Of a stretch of DNA of 64,000 bases, positions 59,420-64,000 are shown one piece after another (position 1 is the stretch's first letter; each line of letters opens with the position of its first letter). This DNA is from CAWAQA01 sp963784065 (lineage in GTDB: Bacteria > Acidobacteriota > Vicinamibacteria > Vicinamibacterales > UBA2999), in the NCBI GenBank assembly GCA_963784065.1, contig CAWAQA010000009.1, positions 248,001 to 312,000 of the forward strand, read 5' to 3'. The translations under genes were made by a program, and so were the position numbers. Under the pieces are notes generated by a model. That model ran no database searches. It saw only the letters and a list, made by a program, of their open reading frames with translations, and had not been told where the DNA came from.

Positions 59420-59786
59420 GCCGCAGATGAGAAGAACGAATATTTCCAAGGAAATCGAACGCGGCACCATGCAAGACGTTGTCGGAAATCCGACCAATGT
59501 GTCGGAACTTGCCTCGTGCCTCTTCGACCTGCGCACTGCTCACGAAGCCGAGCTCCGGACGCTCACCTGGATTCAGAAGACACTCGAGGGGATCCGGGCA
59601 GGCGGCGGGTGCGGGGACTCTGACCTCTTGTTCCGCGAGATGGCGCGCCTGATCAAGGAATCGGAAGGCGCGGCGGCCAGCCTCGCAGGTCACCGGCGAT
59701 CTGCGGTCGAGCTGCTGGCCACATTCATCGCCGACGGCGGCGGCTCAGCTCGTGAGCCGAAGCCTCTTACCAGCGTCGCGGCCTAG
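59412..59786 (+). CDS. small hypothetical protein
   Basis: 124 residues. The ATG overlaps the end of the PepSY gene by 8 bp and has GAGG 6 bp upstream, so it is probably translated from the same message. It is mostly helical (residues ~30-60 and 68-105), lacks a signal peptide or membrane segment, and contains three Cys. I recognise no family. The first 20 residues could be an extension, with MQDVV as a later start. Confidence 0.5.
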   Translation: MREPQMRRTNISKEIERGTMQDVVGNPTNVSELASCLFDLRTAHEAELRTLTWIQKTLEGIRAGGGCGDSDLLFREMARLIKESEGAAASLAGHRRSAVELLATFIADGGGSAREPKPLTSVAA

Positions 59787-59937
59787 CGGCGGTTCGAGGT
59801 TCCTGGTCAAGACGCGTCCCCAGCGCGTCGGGTCGCGCATCTTTCGCGAAATCGTCCCGAGTCCTGGACGGCGGGCGATTTCGTAACGGCACCAACTTGT
59901 TTTATCCCCTGACGGCCCGGAGGAAGCCAACGCGCCG

Positions 59938-60393
59938 ATGCTGACGCTACACACCTATCGTTTTTTGGGGGACCACGTCACGCTGTCCGTCCATGAATGC
60001 GCCGGCCGCGCGCGAGTCCTCGTTCGCATGGAAGGCGACATCAGCAAGGGCGAAGAGTTCGCCCTTTTCCTGAACCCGGACCAGTGGAACCGGCTCTGCG
60101 CCTTCGACCCGTTCGACGATCATGGACGCCCGCTGCAGGACGTCATCCGCGAACTGACCTTCAAGGAGAGCGCGGAGAGCGACTTCCTCATGATCACGCA
60201 GGTGGCCGACCGGGATGTCGTTCATCTCGCCATGCGTCAGGAGGTCCCCGCCAACGACGATGACTTCCTGATCATCGCGCTCGACCCGGACGAATGGCAG
60301 CGCCTCATGACGCTGGATCTCCTGTCGGCGAACGAGATTGGGACCGCGCCCACGCCGCCGGCGGACAGCGGCCCGGCGCACACGATTCACTGA
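59938..60393 (+). CDS. hypothetical cytosolic protein
   Basis: 151 residues, acidic, without signal peptide or membrane helices. Two internally similar halves are seen: FALFLNPDQWNRLCAFDPFD and FLIIALDPDEWQRLMTLDLL each have the pattern F-L/I-hydrophobic-L-(N/D)-P-D-(Q/E)-W-x-R-L. This suggests a duplicated module. No function is recognised. A GGAGG lies about 15 bp upstream, farther than usual. It precedes the RidA gene by 31 bp on the same strand. Confidence 0.6.
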   Translation: MLTLHTYRFLGDHVTLSVHECAGRARVLVRMEGDISKGEEFALFLNPDQWNRLCAFDPFDDHGRPLQDVIRELTFKESAESDFLMITQVADRDVVHLAMRQEVPANDDDFLIIALDPDEWQRLMTLDLLSANEIGTAPTPPADSGPAHTIH

Positions 60394-60424
60394 CGCGCGC
60401 CGCCTCCAGTACACTGCGGGGCGG

Positions 60425-60835
60425 ATGGGCGACTTCACACGTATCAACCCGCCCGACCTGGGTGCGCCGCGCGGATTCACGCACGGCCTGCTCGCCCCCG
60501 CCGGCGGGCGGACTCTCTTCGTCGCCGGTCAAACTGCCGCCGATGACCGCGGCCGGGTCCTCAGCCCGGCGTTCGTGGACCAGTTCGTCGTGTGTCTGGA
60601 TAAAACGATCGCCGTCGTTCGCGCGGCCGGCGGCGGCCCGGAGCACATCGGCCGAATGACGGTTTACGTCACCGACGTGGACGCCTACCTCGAGAGCCGT
60701 TCCATCCTGCGCGACAAATGGCTCGAGCGCATGGGGGATCACTATCCCGCGATGGCGCTGGTCGGCGTGACCCGCCTGGTGGACGACGGCGCCGTCGTCG
60801 AAATCGAAGCCACGGCCATCGTGCCGGCCAACTGA
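60425..60835 (+). CDS. RidA/YjgF-family protein, possible 2-aminomuconate-type deaminase
   Basis: 136 residues, the normal length of the family. Typical segments are LFVAGQTAADDRG, FVDQFVVCLDKTIAVVRAAGG, HIGRMTVYVTDVDAY and YPAMALVGVTRLVDDGAVVEIEATAI, including the conserved Arg/Glu of the imine-hydrolysing site. RidA enzymes deaminate enamines/imines; members near aromatic catabolic genes remove ammonia from ring-cleavage products. With the SDR, hydratase, dehydrogenase and monooxygenase genes downstream, a catabolic deaminase role is a reasonable inference, although a repeat block separates them. Confidence 0.85.
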   Translation: MGDFTRINPPDLGAPRGFTHGLLAPAGGRTLFVAGQTAADDRGRVLSPAFVDQFVVCLDKTIAVVRAAGGGPEHIGRMTVYVTDVDAYLESRSILRDKWLERMGDHYPAMALVGVTRLVDDGAVVEIEATAIVPAN

Positions 60836-60881
60836 ATCTGTGGCTCCTCGGCGCTCACATTCCGAGAGCAAATGTCCCCGC

Positions 60882-60961
60882 GGGCCGGCTCAAGCCGGCC
60901 CCTACGTGATTGGTGTACGTCGGGGCCGGCTGGCCGGCCCGGTCAGCTTCAGCCGGCCCGG
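60882..60961. repeat. family-B palindromes in an inverted pair
   Basis: GGGCCGGCTCAAGCCGGCCC (60882-60901) with a CCTACGT tail faces GGGGCCGGCTGGCCGGCCC (60922-60940), and a third partial copy CAGCTTCAGCCGGCCCGGG follows to 60962. The CCTACG/CGTCGGGG tails point inwards, as in the block at 57525-57609. It lies between RidA and the SDR gene. Confidence 0.75.
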
Positions 60962-61007
60962 GTATCATTCCGGCGACACGCTTTGACACGTGGATCGGTA
61001 GATTAGG

Positions 61008-61805
61008 ATGTCGCTGATGAATGTCTCCGCACAGCTCGCGGGTCGCGCGGCGGTGGTGACGGGCGGTGGGCGGGGCGTCGGCGCCGAAGTGGCGCGGCTG
61101 CTCGCCGCCGCCGGCGCGTCGGTGCTCGTCGCCGCACGAACGACGGACGAAGTGGAACGCGTCGCGACGGACCTGCGAGCCACGGGTGCGGACGTCAGGG
61201 CGACGACCTGCGACGTGTCCGATCCGCAGTCGATCGAACGGCTCACGGCGCACGCACGAGAGACGCTCGGCCGCGTCGATATCCTCGTCAACAACGCCGG
61301 CGTGGCCACGGCGGCGCCGCTCTCGCGCACGACGCTCGACGAGTGGAACCGGCTGTTCGCCACCAACGCCACATCGGCGTTCCTGTGCACACAGGCCTTT
61401 CTTCCGGCGATGGTGGAGCGAGGCTGGGGCCGCGTCGTGAACGTGGCGTCAACGGCAGCCCTCACAGGCTACCGCTACATCGCGGCCTATGCCGCGTCCA
61501 AGCACGCGCTCGTCGGCTTGACGCGGTCGGTGGCGAGCGAAGCCGCCGGCCACGGCGTGACCGTGAACGCGGTCTGTCCAAGTTACCTGGCCACACGTAT
61601 GACGGAGGAAACGCTGGAGCGCGTCACCGCGAAGACCGGCCGATCGCGCGAGGAGGCGCTCGAGGTCATCACCGGCCAGAACCCCCAGAAACGGCTCATC
61701 GAGCCTCACGAGGTCGCCGCGGCCGTGGTGTACCTGTGCAGCGACGCCGCCGCCGGCATCAACGGCGCCGCGCTCGTGATTGATGGAGGCGAGTTGCGCC
61801 GATGA
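61008..61805 (+). CDS. SDR-family oxidoreductase (3-hydroxyacyl-CoA dehydrogenase type)
   Basis: 265 residues, classical short-chain dehydrogenase. The nucleotide-binding motif is TGGGRGVGAEVA, followed by CDVSD, NNAGVA, VVNVAST (catalytic Ser) and YAASKHALVGL (catalytic Tyr and Lys), and the C-terminal GAALVIDGGELRR. The preference for NAD or NADP cannot be told securely, though an Arg after the second strand (AARTTDE) hints at NADP. A second ATG three codons on is an alternative start. Its stop overlaps the enoyl-CoA hydratase ATG by 4 bp, placing it in a beta-oxidation-like aromatic-CoA operon. Confidence 0.9.
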   Translation: MSLMNVSAQLAGRAAVVTGGGRGVGAEVARLLAAAGASVLVAARTTDEVERVATDLRATGADVRATTCDVSDPQSIERLTAHARETLGRVDILVNNAGVATAAPLSRTTLDEWNRLFATNATSAFLCTQAFLPAMVERGWGRVVNVASTAALTGYRYIAAYAASKHALVGLTRSVASEAAGHGVTVNAVCPSYLATRMTEETLERVTAKTGRSREEALEVITGQNPQKRLIEPHEVAAAVVYLCSDAAAGINGAALVIDGGELRR

Positions 61806-62591
61806 GCGGGCTGCTCTGCGACCGCGACGAGAGCACGGGCGTCGTCACGCTCACGCTCAATCGGCCCGACCGGATGAATGCCCTCACCTTCGACATCTAC
61901 GACGAGTTGCGGCGGACGTTCCGCACGCTCAGCGACGAAGCCGGCGTGCGCGTCATCCTCCTGACCGGCGCGGGTTCCGCCTTCTGCTCGGGTGGAGACG
62001 TCCACGACATCATCGGCGCGCTCTTTGGTCGCGACTACAAGGGCCTCCTCGAGTTCACGCGCATGACCTGCGACCTGGTCCTCGCGATGCGGCAATGCCG
62101 GCGGCCCATCGTCGCCGCGCTGAACGGCACGGTTGCCGGTGCCGGCGCGGTCATCGCCGCGGCGGCGGACCTCCGCATTGCTGCCACCACCGCGCGCATC
62201 GCCTTCCTCTTCACCCGCGTCGGCCTTTCCGGCGCCGACATGGGCGCCGCCTGGCTGCTTCCCCGCATCGTCGGCCTCGGACGTGCGACCGAAGATCCTG
62301 ATGTCCGGGGACTTCCTCACCGCCGAAGACGCGTATCGGATTGGCTTGTACAACCAGGTCGTCGAGCCCGGCGACCTTGCGGCGGCGGCGCGCGCGCGCG
62401 CAGAGGCGCTCGCACGCGGTCCCTCGTTCGCGCTCGAGATCACCAAGGACGCCTTGAACCGCGAGGCGCACATGGACCTCGCCGGTGCGCTCGAATCGGA
62501 AGCGCAAATCCAGGCGTCGCTCATGACCCACCCGGATTTCCGCGAGGCCTACGAAGCGTTTCGCGCGAAGCGGCCTGCGAAGTTCCTGTGA
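61802..62591 (+). CDS. enoyl-CoA hydratase/isomerase family protein, one frameshift
   Basis: A crotonase-fold enzyme of about 262 residues. The N-terminal part has VVTLTLNRPDRMNALT, the oxyanion-hole segment AFCSGGDVHDI, and NGTVAGAGAVIAAAADLRIA. One extra C near 62280 separates LPRIVGLGRAT from KILMSGDFLTAEDAYRIGL and the C-terminal helices (FRAKRPAKFL). The second catalytic Glu of true hydratases is replaced at the expected place (FLFTRVGLSGADMGAAWLLPR has Asp), a pattern seen in ring-modifying members. The ATG overlaps the SDR stop and the stop overlaps the next GTG, so all three are translationally coupled. Confidence 0.86.
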
Positions 62592-63762
62592 GCGCATCTG
62601 TGAGGATGACCGCCGCAGCGGCCACGGCTGCCGCGTTCCTCGACGATGAGCACGTGCGGTGCGCCGCCGACATCACGCGCTGGTCGCGTGAGCACCTGCT
62701 CGAACGGGCGGAGCCGCTCGCTGACGCGGATGCCCGCCGCGAAGCGCGCGCCCTGCTTGGCGACGCTTGGATCGGCGGGATGGCTGTCAGCCATCGGGCG
62801 GCAGGACCTTCGCGCGCTGTGTCTCGTCCGCGATGCCGTCGCTGCGGCAAGCCCGCTCGCCGACGCCGTCATAGCGCTTCAGGCGCTCGGCGGCACGCCG
62901 CTCGTGCTCGCTGGCTCCGTCGAGCAGCGCGGCCGGCTGGCTCGGGCCGATCCTCGAGGGGCGGACGATGACCGCCTTCGCGATGACCGAACCGGAAGCT
63001 GGCTCCGACGTCGCGGCGATGCAGACCACGGCGCGCCGGGACGGGACCGGCTGGGTCATCGACGGCGAGAAGCATCTCATCTCCAACGCCGGCCTGGCGG
63101 ACCTCTATGTCGTCTTCGCGGTCACCTCGCCGGGGAAGGGCAGCCGCGGCATCTCCGCCTTCCTCGTTCCCGCAGACGCTCCGGGCTTCACCTTTGCCGG
63201 ACCGCAGGTGATGGCGGCGGCTCACCCGCTTGGACGGTTGCGCTTCGAATCCTGCCGTGTGCCTGGCGACGCACTCCTCGGCGAGGCGGACCACGGATTC
63301 AAGCTCGGGATGACGACTCTCGATCGGCTTCGCCCCACGGTCGGCGCCGCGGCGTGCGGGATGGCGGCCCGGGCTCTGGACGAAGCGCTCGCCCGCGCCG
63401 CCACGCGACGGCAGTTCGGGCAGCCGATCGGCGACCTGCAGATCGTTCGCGAGAAGCTGGGCCGGATGGCGACCGAGCTCCAGGCGTCGCGGCTGCTCGT
63501 GTATCACGCGGCATGGCGCAAAGATCGCGGCGCCGACCGGATCACCGTCGAAGCGGCGATGGCGAAAAGCTACGCGACCGAGGCGGCGCAGCGGATCGTT
63601 GACGAAGCGGTCCAGATCATGGGCGGCGCCGGCGTCCTCGTCGGCAATCCGGTCGAGCGCCTTTACCGGTCGATCCGCGCGCTGCGCATCTACGAAGGCG
63701 CCACGGAGGTGCAGCGGCTCATCATCGGCGGGGCGCTGCTGAAGGAGGCTGCCGAGGCGTGA
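62588..63762 (+). CDS. acyl-CoA dehydrogenase, two frameshifts
   Basis: The GTG at 62588 overlaps the hydratase stop. The N-terminal helical domain (FLDDEHVRCAADITRWSREHL) is in frame to about 62790; DLRALCLVRDAVAAASPLADAVI follows in a second frame to about 62945, and the rest is continuous: FAMTEPEAGSDVAAM (flavin/substrate loop), LRFESCRVPGDALLGEADHGFKLGM, RQFGQPIGDLQIVREKL and the C-terminal IRALRIYEGATEVQRLII with the catalytic-base region. Both breaks are explained by one extra base. The corrected length is about 390 residues. An FAD enzyme that oxidises the CoA-thioester intermediate of this cluster. Confidence 0.88.
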
Positions 63763-63796
63763 CGAGGCGCACTCTTCCGAACGAGGCAGTGGACGT

Positions 63797-64000
63797 GTGA
63801 CGCGGCCCCTCGACATCATCTGCGTCGGCGGCGGTCCCGGCTGCCTCTATTTCGCCCTGCTGATGAAGAAGAGCGATCCGGGACACCGCGTCCGGGTCGT
63901 CGAGCGGAACCGCGCCGGCGACACGTTCGGCTTCGGCGTGGTGTTCTCCGACGCCACGATGGCGGGAATTGCCGACGCCGATGCCGATGCCTACCGCTGC
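63797..64000 (+). CDS. FAD-dependent salicylyl-CoA 5-hydroxylase / anthraniloyl-CoA monooxygenase-like enzyme, 3' truncated by the window edge
   Basis: The first 68 codons, from GTG, encode a flavin-binding beta-alpha-beta fold: LDIICVGGGPGCLYFALLMK, then RVVERNRAGDTFGFGVVFSD, which closely matches the start of bifunctional salicylyl-CoA 5-hydroxylase/oxidoreductases. The usual dinucleotide motif is GGGPAGLYFA; here it reads GGGPGCLYFA, so the last glycine is a Cys. This may be a sequencing error. Complete members have about 780 residues: a monooxygenase followed by an old-yellow-enzyme-like reductase. It starts 34 bp after the dehydrogenase. In relatives the enzyme hydroxylates and reduces 2-aminobenzoyl-CoA. 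Confidence 0.78.
   Translation, partial: MTRPLDIICVGGGPGCLYFALLMKKSDPGHRVRVVERNRAGDTFGFGVVFSDATMAGIADADADAYRC

Noticed and set aside
1..64000. tRNA or rRNA genes, prophage, IS transposases or integron elements
   Set aside because: I looked for transposase, integrase and phage proteins in the translated frames and for obvious tRNA T-arm motifs and found none that could be supported; a covariance-model search would be decisive.

Overview
The window is about 64 kb of high-GC DNA. It carries three Oar-type TonB-dependent receptors with an N-terminal carboxypeptidase-regulatory-like domain, many secreted beta-propellers (kelch and NHL), two CusA-type RND metal efflux operons, exported proteins of the 'GDSRGRW' type and many interspersed palindromic repeats. 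This mix suggests a soil Acidobacteriota, probably of the Vicinamibacteria type. That assignment is inferred from gene content; no rRNA or tRNA gene was seen.

Layout. 1-2763: a periplasmic molybdenum hydroxylase (IorAB-like), cut at the left edge. 2842-4910: a two-component system whose upstream region carries a perfect FNR/CRP-type palindrome. 5689-7885: an acid-phosphatase-like metallophosphoesterase with a small exported partner, and adenylate kinase. 8083-13635: RND efflux operon 1 (minus strand), with an intact CusA, a membrane-fusion protein joined in frame to an internally deleted outer-membrane factor, and a FixH-like tail. 13834-17242: three exported kelch propellers. 17310-18314: a two-domain VOC protein. 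18405-24622: RND efflux operon 2 (plus strand: CusA, FixH-like protein, outer-membrane factor, fusion protein). 24651-26188: a lipocalin-like protein and a subclass B3 metallo-beta-lactamase. 26324-30019: two kelch genes and a two-domain MBL-fold hydrolase in one minus-strand operon. 30096-33039 and 50999-54209: two very large membrane-anchored spermidine-synthase-like proteins. 33431-36396, 41985-44869 and 54485-57385: TonB receptors. 36725-37789: a sixth kelch gene. 37927-39355: a sulfite-oxidase-type molybdoenzyme fused to cytochrome c. 39740-40814: two related integral membrane proteins. 40986-48109: two paralogous exported proteins around a TonB receptor, then two NHL propellers. 48292-50876: a diheme cytochrome c and a second two-domain MBL hydrolase. 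57762-59419: a PepSY membrane protein behind the third receptor. 60425-64000: RidA, SDR, enoyl-CoA hydratase, acyl-CoA dehydrogenase and the start of a salicylyl/anthraniloyl-CoA monooxygenase, which together look like a 2-aminobenzoyl-CoA (or related aromatic-CoA) degradation cluster.

Two features dominate. First, more than half of the long genes are broken by one-base frameshifts with well-conserved protein on both sides. Where the original codons can be reconstructed, nearly every break is a single extra base, which points to insertion errors in the assembly rather than gene decay. Gene spans are therefore given as full reconstructed extents, with the break positions stated. Second, at least five families of short interspersed repeats sit between genes, and several copies are read in frame inside genes, in signal peptides and at the same linker of the two spermidine-synthase-like proteins.
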